NCBI GenBank assembly: GCA_964470555.1 | Contig: CAYYDG010000037.1 | Location: 1 to 64,000, forward strand | Direction of reading: 5' to 3' | Source of the DNA: RBC074 sp964470555 | Lineage (GTDB): Bacteria; Acidobacteriota; Blastocatellia; RBC074 | Length of the DNA stretch: 64,000 nt | Shown here: in pieces, positions 34,710-43,381 of the stretch | Numbering within the stretch: position 1 is the first letter of the stretch | Layout of the letters: every line of letters begins with the position of its first letter | Translations under genes and position numbers: made by a program | Notes under the pieces: generated by a model | Databases searched by the model: none | What the model was told of the DNA's origin: nothing | What the model saw: only the letters and a program-made list of their open reading frames with translations

Positions 34710-35783
34710 TCAAGCTCTGGCCAAAGTCAGGAATGCCCGCAAGTCATCCGGCAACGGAGCCGTGAATTCGACTCGCTCTTGGGTCGCTGGGTGAAGAAAG
34801 CTTAGTTGAGCCGCGTGCAGAAACGGGCGGTCAAGTTTGGAAATAGCGGCTCGCAATCGTGCGCTTTTGATCGAATTGGCGCGGCCAGTCTGATACGTTG
34901 TGTCGGCGACGATCGGGTGTTTGATGTGCGCCAGATGAACGCGAATCTGGTGCGTCCGTCCGGTTTTGATTTCCACATCCAGCAACGTGAATTCGTCGAA
35001 ACGTTCGACCACACGAAACAAACTCAGCGCATCGCGCCCTTCGCCAGCCGGACGAATCGCCATCTTGACGCGGCTGCGTGGATCACGGCCAATCGGCGCT
35101 TCGATTCTTCCTTCGTCTTCTTTCATCACGCCATACACCAACGCCGAATAAATTTTGCGAACCGTTCGAGCCTGGAATTGTTCAGCTAGACGCAAATGCG
35201 CGAGGTCGGTTTTGGCAACGACGATCAATCCGGACGTGCCGACATCCAACCGATGCACGATGCCCGGACGAGACGCTCCGCCGCGACGCGGCAATTGCAA
35301 GGCTTGTTGTTGAAAGTAATGCACCAGAGCATTGGCCAGCGTGCCGGAACTGACTCCCGAACCGGGATGCGTGACCATTCCGGCGGCTTTGTTGATGACG
35401 ATGATTTCGTCGTCTTCGTGGACAATGTCGAGCGGAATGGCTTCCGGTTTGGCTTCGAGCGGCGCGGTTTCCGGCAGCGTGATTTGGATTTCTTCTCCGG
35501 CGCTGACTTCGTAGGCAGGTTTTGTGATTGGCTGGCCGTTCACAAAAACTTTACCAAGTTCGACGGCTCGGCGGACTTGGGAGCGACTGGTCGTCGGAAT
35601 TTGCGAAGCGAGATAAGTGTCGAGCCGCGTACCTGTTGCTTCTTCTAATGGAGAGAAGGATAGAGGGAGAAATTGTGGAATAGAGAGATTTAGGGACTCG
35701 ACATCGTAATCGTCAATCTCTCTTACTCTCTTACTCTCTGTCTCTCTGTCTTTCTGTCTCTCTGTCAGAGAAGGCTCAGTCAA
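34710..35783 (-). CDS. RluD-family 23S rRNA pseudouridine synthase
   Basis: 357 residues from a TTG at 35783, chosen because AAGGAG lies 7 nt upstream and no ATG exists before the conserved domains. It has an S4 RNA-binding domain (TRLDTYLASQIPTTSRSQVRRA) and the catalytic RluA-type motif HRLDVGTSGL with the nucleophilic Asp; GRTHQIRVHLAHIKHPI is also typical. It would isomerise uridines in 23S rRNA. The first ~40 residues (QKDRETESKRVREIDDYDV) are encoded by a GA-rich simple repeat (35704-35765) and are not part of the fold. The start overlaps the stop of the upstream methyltransferase gene by 8 bp. Confidence 0.85.
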   Translation of the reverse strand: MTEPSLTERQKDRETESKRVREIDDYDVESLNLSIPQFLPLSFSPLEEATGTRLDTYLASQIPTTSRSQVRRAVELGKVFVNGQPITKPAYEVSAGEEIQITLPETAPLEAKPEAIPLDIVHEDDEIIVINKAAGMVTHPGSGVSSGTLANALVHYFQQQALQLPRRGGASRPGIVHRLDVGTSGLIVVAKTDLAHLRLAEQFQARTVRKIYSALVYGVMKEDEGRIEAPIGRDPRSRVKMAIRPAGEGRDALSLFRVVERFDEFTLLDVEIKTGRTHQIRVHLAHIKHPIVADTTYQTGRANSIKSARLRAAISKLDRPFLHAAQLSFLHPATQERVEFTAPLPDDLRAFLTLARA

Positions 35784-37386
35784 TGTACAACTCCTTCGGA
35801 TAGCGTTCGACCGGCACGCTGGTCTTTTTGGCCAGTGCGAAAATGTTGTCGCCGCGCAATTCCGTGCCGATGTGAACCTGGCGAAGCAAATCCAGAATCG
35901 CGGGATTTGAACGCGCCCAAACGTCTTCGGTTTCCAATTCCACCACATCAAAACCTGCCGCCGCCAGAGCCACGCCGACTTCGTAAGGCGCGTATTCGCG
36001 GTTGTGTTGATCCACGGTTTCGCGGACGTTGTATTGCGCCAGCAAATACGGCGCGCAGCCGACCAGCAAACCTTCTATCGCACGGCAACTGGCGATGTTC
36101 GGCGTCGTCAGCAACAACCAGCCGTCCGGTTCCAGCACACGATTGCATTCCCAAAGCATGTGCATCGGATCGCTTTGCAGATGTTCGATCAGTTCACAGC
36201 ACAACACAGCGCGAAAGTGATTGTCAGGATACGGAAACACGTCGCGTTCGACATTGAAGTTGCGAAGCTCGAAGGTGTGCGTTTCCGGTTGGCGGTGGTC
36301 GCCCTTTCGTTGTGAAACAGTTTCGACAACGGACGCCTGATCCGATTCCCAAAAATCGGCGCAGTGAACTTCGTTGTAACCGCAATACTTTTTGATGGCC
36401 GGAGCGATGTGCGACAGGCTGCCGAGTTCCAGCAACCGATCAGAACTTTTTTGTGCGGGCGGAATTCGCTGCAACGTGGCCACGAACCGGCGCAGATGTT
36501 GGCGCACGTAATGCAACTCTCTCGCATCGTCCACGAAGCTCAGAATGTAATCCACGACTTCCTGTTCGTCGGGCGAAAACTTGTCCAGCTCTTCGTGAGC
36601 GACTTTTTTCCATTCCAGAATCTGATGATAAAGCGGAGAGGCTCCGGCCTGTTTGATTTTGGTCGTCGCGTGAGAGGCGACATTGGCCAGTTTGCGAAAG
36701 GAAATCAATTGACCGTGTGATTCGTCTGCCGACTCGGAATTCTCTTCGCCGGTTGAAACCGTTTCGGTTTTCGGCTGACCTGATTCTCTGAGAGCTTTCA
36801 ATTCGCGGCGTTGTTTGTCCAATCTCTGTTCGAACAATTGCAGCATCACGTCGTTGCGTTCGACTATGTCTGTGGAAAACTGGCGTATCATCGCATCCGT
36901 TTTTCGTTCGTGCCGTTCCATGCGCTCATCCAGCCGATGATCCTGGGCGACGAATTTTTCATCAATGTGTTTTTCATTCCTGGCAAATCTATCATCCAGC
37001 CGCAGGTCCATTTCTCGCGTTCGCTCAACAAATCGCTCGTCCACTCGTTGGTCTAGCGTTGACTGTCTTTCATCCAGTCGCAGGTCCAACGTGGTTTCGC
37101 GTTCATCCAACCGACTATTCAGCGCCGCATCACGTTCGTCCAGACGGCTATCCAGAGCCAAGTCGCGTTCATCCAGGCGACTATCCAGCGCCTTTTCGTA
37201 TTCGTCCAAGCGACGATCAACCGCGACGGATCGTTCATCCATTCGCTGATCCATCGTCTGCTCATAACCGTCGGCACGTTGATTCAATCGGGTTTCAACT
37301 TCGCTGAGCTGAGCGCCGATCTGTTCGGTCAGTTCGCGCGACAGGATTAAACGCAAATTGCGGAAGATGGAAGTTAGTCGGCTCAT
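35776..37386 (-). CDS. Methyltransferase with long hendecad-repeat coiled coil
   Basis: 536 residues. The N-terminal 190 residues are a highly charged helix with seven consecutive 11-residue repeats (consensus RDxALDSRLDE, residues 41-117) and looser copies after, predicting a long right-handed or straight coiled coil. The C-terminal 220 residues are a class I SAM methyltransferase (DRLLELGSLSHIAPAI, VFPYPDNHFRAVLCCELIEHL, EPDGWLLLTTPNIAS). Coiled coil plus methyltransferase recalls WbdD-type chain-length rulers in O-antigen synthesis, and the neighbouring gene is a glycosyltransferase. The ruler idea is inference; no kinase domain is present. Confidence 0.85.
   Translation of the reverse strand: MSRLTSIFRNLRLILSRELTEQIGAQLSEVETRLNQRADGYEQTMDQRMDERSVAVDRRLDEYEKALDSRLDERDLALDSRLDERDAALNSRLDERETTLDLRLDERQSTLDQRVDERFVERTREMDLRLDDRFARNEKHIDEKFVAQDHRLDERMERHERKTDAMIRQFSTDIVERNDVMLQLFEQRLDKQRRELKALRESGQPKTETVSTGEENSESADESHGQLISFRKLANVASHATTKIKQAGASPLYHQILEWKKVAHEELDKFSPDEQEVVDYILSFVDDARELHYVRQHLRRFVATLQRIPPAQKSSDRLLELGSLSHIAPAIKKYCGYNEVHCADFWESDQASVVETVSQRKGDHRQPETHTFELRNFNVERDVFPYPDNHFRAVLCCELIEHLQSDPMHMLWECNRVLEPDGWLLLTTPNIASCRAIEGLLVGCAPYLLAQYNVRETVDQHNREYAPYEVGVALAAAGFDVVELETEDVWARSNPAILDLLRQVHIGTELRGDNIFALAKKTSVPVERYPKELYID
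37036..37266. repeat. 33-bp coding tandem repeats
   Basis: Seven diverged 33-bp units encoding the 11-residue repeats of the coiled-coil methyltransferase. TCCAG and CGTTCGTCC-like words recur every 33 bp. Confidence 0.85.
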
Positions 37387-37455
37387 TGTCGAGTTGTCGA
37401 GTTGTCGAGAGTCGGAAGTCTGGAGTCGGTGACAAAGGCTTGTAGCCAGCGCCGA

Positions 37456-38577
37456 CTACTGACCACCGACTACTTCATCATAAACATTCTGAGTTTCGCG
37501 CGCGGCACGATCCCAGGAAAAACGCGCGGATTGTTCCAGCCCGGCGCGCTTGAAATGTTTGCGCGCTGTTGGATCACCAAGCAGTTGGGCGATGTGACGG
37601 GTCAGCATTTGCCAGTCGTTAGGGTCGTGAGTTAATCCTGCCTGGCCGACGACTTCCGGCAAACTGGAGACGTTGCTGCTGATGGTCGGCGTTCCGCACG
37701 CCATCGCTTCCAGCGGCGGCAACCCGAAGCCTTCGTACAGCGAAGGATAAATAAACGCTTCGGCGGCGGAATAAAGCGCAGGCAAATCTTCATCGGCAAC
37801 GTATCCGGTGAAGCGAACCTGATCCGTCAGTTTCAACTCTTCGACCAGCTTGAAGACTTCGTCGAACAACCAGCCTTTGCCGCCGCATAAAGCCAGTTGT
37901 GGACGATGTTCCGTCGCGCGCAGCAATTCGTCGTAGGCGCGAATCAGCGTCAGCAGATTTTTGCGCGGCTCGATCGTGCCGACATAAAGCAGATAAGGTT
38001 GCCGAAGCTGATATTTGTCCATCGTCGGCTGCGATTCAGCCACGCTGAGCGGCTTCATATTGTCGCGCGCGGCTTCAAAGATGACGCGGATTTTGTCTTC
38101 GCGAATGCCAAGATACTGAATGGCTTCGCGTTTGGTGAATTCGCTGGGAACTATGATTTTAGTCGCGCGGCGAGCCATCAACGGCATACGACGTTTTCCG
38201 CGCCGGACGTTTTCATCTTCGTGCGTGTGTGATTGGGTGAACAACGACAAATCGTGAATCGTCACCACCGTCGGGCAAGGCGAAAACACTGGGATGCAAT
38301 AATTCGTTCCGTGAAATACATCGAACGGCGAAATTCTCAGCATTGCGGGCAATCCGGCCAGCCACCATTTGCGAAAGACCGAGCGAACCGGGAAAAACAT
38401 CTTGCTCAAATTCGGCGGCATGCCGTTGCCGGCATGAAACGCGAAATCGAAGGGAGAAAGTAAAACGTACTGATGATCGGAATGAATGCGCGCTAGCGAG
38501 GATGCCAGCGCGTCCGTATAATGCCCAATCCCTGTTTTCGCCGCGACCAATGGGATAGCGTCAAGCCCTATTCTCAT
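37456..38577 (-). CDS. GT4-family glycosyltransferase
   Basis: 373 residues starting at ATG 38577 (MRIGLDAIPLVAAKTGIGHY). GT-B fold marks: N-terminal G-I-G-H-Y loop, the linker YVGTIEPRKNLLTLIRAY, and the nucleotide-sugar E-x7-E region EGFGLPPLEAMACGTPTISS. It probably adds mannose, rhamnose or a similar sugar to a surface polysaccharide. It precedes the coiled-coil methyltransferase on the same strand (69-bp gap) and is divergent from the CmoB-like pair. The rhamnose operon 22 kb away could supply its donor, but that is speculation. Confidence 0.88.
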   Translation of the reverse strand: MRIGLDAIPLVAAKTGIGHYTDALASSLARIHSDHQYVLLSPFDFAFHAGNGMPPNLSKMFFPVRSVFRKWWLAGLPAMLRISPFDVFHGTNYCIPVFSPCPTVVTIHDLSLFTQSHTHEDENVRRGKRRMPLMARRATKIIVPSEFTKREAIQYLGIREDKIRVIFEAARDNMKPLSVAESQPTMDKYQLRQPYLLYVGTIEPRKNLLTLIRAYDELLRATEHRPQLALCGGKGWLFDEVFKLVEELKLTDQVRFTGYVADEDLPALYSAAEAFIYPSLYEGFGLPPLEAMACGTPTISSNVSSLPEVVGQAGLTHDPNDWQMLTRHIAQLLGDPTARKHFKRAGLEQSARFSWDRAARETQNVYDEVVGGQ

Positions 38578-38631
38578 AAGCGGCGTCACAGATACCACCA
38601 CTGACAGTGAATTTCAAATCTTGAATTTCCC

Positions 38632-39663
38632 ATGACAAGCATTTCCACAGACAACGAACTCCGACAAATTCTGGATCACACCGCCGCCGCTCAACGCGAC
38701 GAACTGACGATGACCGGTTGGTGGCACAGCATTGACCTGGGTAACGGGCGAATCACGCCGGGCGCTCATAAGATCGAAGAACTCCGCGACAACTTCGCCA
38801 AATTTCAACTGCCTGACCTCAAGGGCAAACGAGTGTTGGACATTGGGTGTTGGGATGGCTTTTACAGCTTTGAAGCCGAACGGCTCGGCGCAGAAGTCGT
38901 TTCGGTGGATTGCTGGCGACCGGAAAAGTATTTCGTCGCGCACGAAGCCTTGAAGTCCAAAGCCGAATTTCATGAACTCAGTGTGTACGAAGTCACCAGG
39001 GAAAAACTGGGCGCATTCGATGTGGTGTTTTTTCTCGGAGTGCTCTATCACGTCAAACATCCGCTGTTGGCGTTGGAACAGGTCTGCGAAGTAACGCGCA
39101 ATCTGGCCGTCATCGAAACTCACCAGATTGACAATCTGTTCGACACCAAACATCCGGTGATGGAGTTTTACGAAATGGATCAGCTCGGCGGCCAGTACGA
39201 CAACTGGTGGGGGCCAAACGTTGAATGCTTGATTCAGATGACTCGCACCGCCGGCTTCGCTCGCGTTGAGGTGTTGCGCCGTCAGGATACTCGCGTCGTC
39301 ATCAAGGCTTTTCGCCGCTGGGACGACAAACCGGCTGAAACCGTGCCGTCGCTGAAGATTGTGGACGTGTTGAATGCCGTCAATCTGGATCACACTTTGC
39401 CGCGCAGAGGTCGAAATGCTGTGTTGGCGTTGTCGGTCGCCGGATTGCCGGAAACGGCTACACGCGACACTGTGCGCATCGAAATCGGCGGCTTCGGGGC
39501 CAGACCTGTGTACGTCGGCAAATGGGGCGACGAAGGCAACTGGCAAATCAACGTTCCAGTCCCTCCTGGGCAGGACTTGGGGAAAACCAGTGTTAGCGTG
39601 TGGAATGGTCAGCAGCTTTCCCAAGAATTCGACATTGAATTGACCGAAGGCGGGCAGTGGTAA
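38632..39663 (+). CDS. CmoB-like SAM-dependent methyltransferase, copy 1
   Basis: 343 residues. The methyltransferase core (about 60-240) resembles the CmoB/DUF1698 family: GWWHSIDLGNGRITPG, motif I KRVLDIGCWDGFYSFEAERLG, VVSVDCW and FLGVLYHVKHPLLALE. A C-terminal beta-rich domain (about 255-343, GFGARPVYVGKWGDEGNW) is not part of CmoB. It may bind carbohydrate or protein. The substrate is therefore probably not tRNA. The gene is followed 5 bp later by a paralogue, and is divergent from the glycosyltransferase. Confidence 0.82.
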   Translation: MTSISTDNELRQILDHTAAAQRDELTMTGWWHSIDLGNGRITPGAHKIEELRDNFAKFQLPDLKGKRVLDIGCWDGFYSFEAERLGAEVVSVDCWRPEKYFVAHEALKSKAEFHELSVYEVTREKLGAFDVVFFLGVLYHVKHPLLALEQVCEVTRNLAVIETHQIDNLFDTKHPVMEFYEMDQLGGQYDNWWGPNVECLIQMTRTAGFARVEVLRRQDTRVVIKAFRRWDDKPAETVPSLKIVDVLNAVNLDHTLPRRGRNAVLALSVAGLPETATRDTVRIEIGGFGARPVYVGKWGDEGNWQINVPVPPGQDLGKTSVSVWNGQQLSQEFDIELTEGGQW

Positions 39664-39668
39664 GGTTT

Positions 39669-40700
39669 ATGAGCGACCGTGAGTTACGAGACAAAGTCCG
39701 TCAGGTTGGCGTCGAACAAACTGAAATGTTGTTGTCCGGTTCGTGGTGGCACAGCATTGATCTTGGCAATGGCCGCGTAACGCCGGGCGTGCATTCGTTG
39801 GCGGAATTGCAAGGCATTTATGCCAGTCTGGACTTGCCTGAGGATTTGAGCGGCAAAACCTTGCTCGACATTGGATGTTGGGACGGATTTTATTCATTTG
39901 AAACCGAACGACACGGCGCGCAAGTGACTTCGGTGGATTGCTGGCGTCCGAGCAATTTCTTCGCCGCGCGCGAAGCTTTGAAATCGAAAGCCGAATTTCA
40001 CGAACACAGCGTTTACGAACTCGGCAAAGACACGTTCGGCTCATTCGACATCGTGTTGTTTATGGGCGTGCTGTATCACTTGCGGCATCCGCTGCTGGCG
40101 CTGGAAAACGTCTGCGAATTGACCAGCGATTTCGCCGTCATCGAATCTCACATCATTGACAAGATGCGCGAAGGCGACGAACCGGCGATGGAGTTTTACG
40201 AATTCGATGAACTGGGCGGTCAGTATGACAACTGGTGGGCGCCGAATCTGGAATGCATGGTGCAAATGACGCGCTCCGCCGGCTTTGCCCGCGTTGAACT
40301 GCTTTTTCGCAACGATACGCGTGCTGCAATCAAAGCTTACCGTCGTTGGAACGACAAACCCAATTCGGTTGCCCCAGACTTACGCATTCTGGACGTCATC
40401 AATGCAACCACCTTCGATCATAGGTTTCCATATCGCGGACGCAATTCAGGACTTTCGATTTGGGCGGAAGGCCTGACGAAAACCGCTAGACGTTGGGAAG
40501 TCCGCGTCGAGGTTGGCGGTTTCGGAATTCATCCCACGTATGTCGGACCTCCCGGCGATCCTCAATACTCTTCTTTGACCCAGATCAATTTCTCTATTCC
40601 ACCCGGTTTGAAACCAGGCCAAACGACCATCTGTTTTTGGCACGACGGGAAGCTATCAACTGATTTTGAAATCACCTTGTCCGAATCTACTCGATGGTAA
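39669..40700 (+). CDS. CmoB-like SAM-dependent methyltransferase, copy 2
   Basis: 343 residues from ATG 39669 (MSDRELRDKVRQVG). It is a clear paralogue of the previous gene along the whole length: GSWWHSIDLGNGRVTPG, DIGCWDGFYSFETERHG, VTSVDCWRPSNFF, MGVLYHLRHPLLALE and a matching C-terminal domain (GFGIHPTYVGPPGDP). The tandem arrangement implies a duplication followed by divergence, possibly to methylate two positions of one polysaccharide. No gene follows for about 700 bp. Confidence 0.82.
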   Translation: MSDRELRDKVRQVGVEQTEMLLSGSWWHSIDLGNGRVTPGVHSLAELQGIYASLDLPEDLSGKTLLDIGCWDGFYSFETERHGAQVTSVDCWRPSNFFAAREALKSKAEFHEHSVYELGKDTFGSFDIVLFMGVLYHLRHPLLALENVCELTSDFAVIESHIIDKMREGDEPAMEFYEFDELGGQYDNWWAPNLECMVQMTRSAGFARVELLFRNDTRAAIKAYRRWNDKPNSVAPDLRILDVINATTFDHRFPYRGRNSGLSIWAEGLTKTARRWEVRVEVGGFGIHPTYVGPPGDPQYSSLTQINFSIPPGLKPGQTTICFWHDGKLSTDFEITLSESTRW

Positions 40701-40859
40701 TTTCCTTGATGCCTAACATTTCCTACCACTCTGTTCTCATCACGCAAGCCTTTTGGTTAGCCACAGGAACTTATCTATAGCCGAATTTCTGACATAACGT
40801 TAAATCACTGCTTTTACAGGCTTTTTCGCCGCTCTTCCTCTAGTCGAGTCCTAATTCTT

Positions 40860-41018
40860 ATGCTAGCTTTCATTTGCTTGATAGTTGCTGGCTGTTTTGA
40901 GTTCAAGAAAGGAAGTTACTGGCTTGAACTCAGACTCTCTCCAAGCGAGTCCCAACTGAAGCAAGTTACTCTCAAGAACCCCAGATTGGTTATCCCCACA
41001 ATCAAACCGCAGTTCTGA
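40860..41018 (+). CDS. Possible small lipoprotein or gene remnant
   Basis: 52 codons. It begins MLAFICLIVAGCFEF, a hydrophobic start with a lipobox-like VAGC, followed by KGSYWLELRLSPSES. No good ribosome site is visible. The same frame continues after TGA with plausible protein (NPKDIAVPDNEVAKDSLLF) before another stop, so this is more likely the 5' part of a degraded gene than an intact one. Confidence 0.3.
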   Translation: MLAFICLIVAGCFEFKKGSYWLELRLSPSESQLKQVTLKNPRLVIPTIKPQF

Positions 41019-41182
41019 ATCCTTGCAACATTGTTGTTTCCGCTCCTTGTTCTTTTTAGGCATTGGTGAACTTGCTTTAGGCTGGTGTGTATCAATCCGA
41101 AGGACATTGCAGTCCCAGACAATGAGGTAGCGAAGGATTCTCTGCTATTTACCCAACAGTTTTCACAAGAAAGAGGTGCCAA

Positions 41183-41227
41183 ATGGAAATCATCATTGAA
41201 TTGCTGAAGTTCATCAAAAAGTACTGA
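41183..41227 (+). CDS. 14-residue mini-frame, possible DUF5989-like remnant
   Basis: MEIIIELLKFIKKY followed by TGA, with AAGAGG upstream at good spacing. The sequence resembles the start of DUF5989-type single-helix membrane proteins, which would continue with a W-rich helix; here it stops. Probably a remnant or a short leader. Confidence 0.25.
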   Translation: MEIIIELLKFIKKY

Positions 41228-41260
41228 GGCAAATTAACATCGAAAGATTCTTAAGACACC

Positions 41261-41378
41261 AGGCTCTCAGTTTTCAGTCGAGGTTGATTGCGTAAATCGA
41301 AATTCTATTCCGATTTCCTGAACGCAATTCAAGTTTGCCCTCTCCGCAATTGACTGCCGCCTGAAAAACTGAGCGCCT
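41261..41378. repeat. Nested inverted repeats, possible structured RNA
   Basis: Outer near-complementary arms 41261-41277 and 41361-41378 (CTCAGTTTTCAG against CTGAAAAACTGAG) enclose an inner hairpin: ATTGCG/CGCAAT (41287-41292, 41323-41328) and AAATCG/CGATTT (41294-41299, 41311-41316). Could be a palindromic repeat or a small RNA. Confidence 0.5.
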
Positions 41379-41407
41379 GTTCGGATAATGACTGATAAAT
41401 CGGGCTG

Positions 41408-42091
41408 TTATCGTCCGGTTTCAAACGCGGGCAGGTTGACATTATGCTCAAAACGGATGCGCAGAATCGTTCCCGGAGCAAGTTTGATGTCATTGCCTTT
41501 GGTCATCAGCACACCGCCCAGAACTCCCGCGCCAACGCCGCCAACCACTCCGCCGACCCCACCTCCGGCAGCGCCGATGATCATTCCTCCCAGCGATCCC
41601 AACCCGCCACCGATTCCTGCATTTTTCGCTGTTCGTGAACCTGACTTGCCGGCGCCGACTTTCCCTTCTTCGTCTTTGGAGCGCATTTTTTCGTCGTTGG
41701 CAAAATCGTCAATTGCCGTCACGACGGTGGAGATTTTCTCCGTTCCGTACGACATTCGCATTGTTTCAAACACTATCGTCATCGTCGCTTCTTTTTGAGG
41801 CCGTTTGGCCGCCTGCACCTGAGCGACGCGCCCGATAAATTCCGTACCGCGCGGAATGGCAATGCGGCCATCGGCTGAGCGAACCGGTTCATACAACACG
41901 CCAATCACTTCGTCGCCGACTTCACTGATCTTAGAACTAAGCTGGGTTTGCAGCGAAATCTTGGCCGTTGCGCCCTGGGCAATAATAATGCTGGCACTCG
42001 CGTTTTCCGTCGTTTCGGTTTGCGCCTGACCGACAACACTAACTGCCAGCAGAATCGCCACAAGTACACTGATCGAAAAAAGCTTTTTCAT
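41408..42091 (-). CDS. Secreted TrbI/VirB10-like beta protein with glycine zipper
   Basis: 227 residues with a signal peptide (MKKLFSISVLVAILLAVSVVGQAQ). The middle (IIIAQGATAKISLQTQLSS ... IPRGTEFIGRVAQVQ) looks like the beta-barrel core of TrbI/VirB10 C-terminal domains, which set pores in outer membranes. A glycine-zipper stretch (GGGLGSLGGMIIGAAGGGVG, about 150-190) suggests membrane association. The C-terminus LAPGTILRIRFEHNV is also seen in secreted acidobacterial proteins. There are no conjugation genes around, so it is a stand-alone envelope protein of unknown role. Confidence 0.72.
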   Translation of the reverse strand: MKKLFSISVLVAILLAVSVVGQAQTETTENASASIIIAQGATAKISLQTQLSSKISEVGDEVIGVLYEPVRSADGRIAIPRGTEFIGRVAQVQAAKRPQKEATMTIVFETMRMSYGTEKISTVVTAIDDFANDEKMRSKDEEGKVGAGKSGSRTAKNAGIGGGLGSLGGMIIGAAGGGVGGVVGGVGAGVLGGVLMTKGNDIKLAPGTILRIRFEHNVNLPAFETGR

Positions 42092-42163
42092 TGTTTTACC
42101 TCCGAATTTCCCTTTTGGATTTGGGTTGTGGACGGCCCGCGATCTGGTAAGGGATATTCGCTA

Positions 42164-42460
42164 TCACCGTCTGCGTTGGTCGCTGCGACGAATTTCGTCA
42201 ATGTCGAAATCGCGCAATTGACTGCGGTCTGAACGAGACTCTTCGAGTTCGCTTGCACCCGAAGAGCGGCGCACCAACCGAAGCGCGCCATCACGCGACT
42301 TTTTGATTTCGCGGCGTCCGTCTTCAAAGAGAATTTCGACTGCCGCGCCGCCTTCCAACAGCCGGGAGATTTCGCCATACGCTATGCCGGAACCAAACGC
42401 GTAAGAAATCTCATCGCCGACGCTGAAGTTCGTGCTTTTCGGTTTATTTGCATCTGCCAT
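42164..42460 (-). CDS. Small conserved-looking protein of unknown function
   Basis: 98 residues starting at ATG 42460 (MADANKPKSTNFSVGDEI), with GGAGGAAG 8 nt upstream; the longer frame to 42532 lacks such a site. NFSVGDEISYAFGSGIAYGEI with VEILFEDGRREIKKS looks like a small SH3-like or Tudor-like beta barrel. The C-terminal third is very charged (Arg/Asp/Ser-rich) and likely disordered. Confidence 0.65.
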   Translation of the reverse strand: MADANKPKSTNFSVGDEISYAFGSGIAYGEISRLLEGGAAVEILFEDGRREIKKSRDGALRLVRRSSGASELEESRSDRSQLRDFDIDEIRRSDQRRR

Positions 42461-42536
42461 ATCAGGACTTCCTCCGAATGATTCGAATGAATTGTTGCCG
42501 CGGATTATACGCGCCGACTGGGGCTTTGGCATCCTG

Positions 42537-43256
42537 TCACCGATAAGTTTGCAACTCTGGGACAGTCAGATGCGGAATGGCGTTGAACATATCCAGCGAG
42601 ATGCGGTCTTTGCCAAACGTAAATTCGGTCAGCGAACAATTTTTGACGCGCCAATTGAGTTGCAGCGCCTGCTGATCCGGCGCGTTGAGAACCATCTGCA
42701 CAGATGTGCCGATGACTCCGCCGGAGGTGAACGCAACAACCCGCCGCCCGCTTCCCTCAACGTCCAAAATCTGTTTCAGAGCCAGCCGGACGCGGGTTTT
42801 GAACGAATGCCACGATTCCACGCCTTCCACATCAAGTTCGCCGCCGAGCCAGGCTTTGGTGGCGACTTCAAACATCTTCTGAAAATGGCGATTGCGGTCG
42901 GGCGATTGGCGATTTTCTTCAAACGTCGCCAACAACTGCCGAAACCGTTCGTCGCGTTCGGCAATGGCCGGAATCAATTTGTGCGTGACTCCATCCGCAT
43001 CGTATTCGTTCAACCCCGGAATCGTTCGATGTTCCGGCCAGGGCAATCCGGCTTCCGCGAACTGCTCACCAACGAGTTCAGCGGTTCGCCGTTGTCGAGT
43101 CAACGTGCCACTGTACACTTCATCAAACCGTATACCGTGTTCGATCAAATACCGTCCCAGCACGCGCGCTTGCTGTTCGCCAATGTCCGAAAGCTGATCG
43201 CTGATTTTTTCAAACGGTCTGGCTTGCCCGTGCCGAACCAAAAGCAGAGTTCCCAT
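42537..43256 (-). CDS. Histidine phosphatase family protein (phosphoglycerate mutase-like)
   Basis: 239 residues from ATG 43256 (MGTLLLVRHGQARPF). The phosphohistidine motif RHGQ lies at residues 8-11, and the second half has VVAFTSGGVIGTSV, the position of the usual second catalytic histidine, where Ser-Gly-Gly replaces the common S-H-G. The conserved EYDADGVTHKL segment supplies acidic residues. The missing second histidine may lower or change activity. It is divergent from the Fic-like gene. Confidence 0.8.
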   Translation of the reverse strand: MGTLLLVRHGQARPFEKISDQLSDIGEQQARVLGRYLIEHGIRFDEVYSGTLTRQRRTAELVGEQFAEAGLPWPEHRTIPGLNEYDADGVTHKLIPAIAERDERFRQLLATFEENRQSPDRNRHFQKMFEVATKAWLGGELDVEGVESWHSFKTRVRLALKQILDVEGSGRRVVAFTSGGVIGTSVQMVLNAPDQQALQLNWRVKNCSLTEFTFGKDRISLDMFNAIPHLTVPELQTYR

Positions 43257-43381
43257 AATTGCCTTGTTAAACTGCCAATGCCTTTCAAAAAGTAAGGGTT
43301 CGTAAAACCGAGTGTAGCCGATGCCCTGCCATTTTCCGAACTCCCGCCGGATGGTACGATGCCAGCGATAATGAAACACCC

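Larger units (their letters stand above)
40701..41407. other. AT-rich intergenic region without a convincing gene
   Basis: About 700 bp, clearly more AT-rich than its surroundings. It holds a 52-codon frame (40860-41018), a 14-codon frame with a ribosome site (41183-41227) and a folded element (41261-41378). Past 41018, reading on in the same frame gives long stop-poor stretches with only two TGAs to about 41205, which looks like a decayed gene. Confidence 0.6.

Noticed and set aside
37036..37266. 33-bp spaced repeats resembling a CRISPR array
   Set aside because: There are no spacers. Units are contiguous and diverged and encode an 11-residue protein repeat in a long open gene.
41016..41100. 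TGA codons in the AT-rich gap as further selenocysteine sites
   Set aside because: The surrounding frame matches no Cys-motif family, no SECIS-like hairpin is placed after them, and composition suggests decay.
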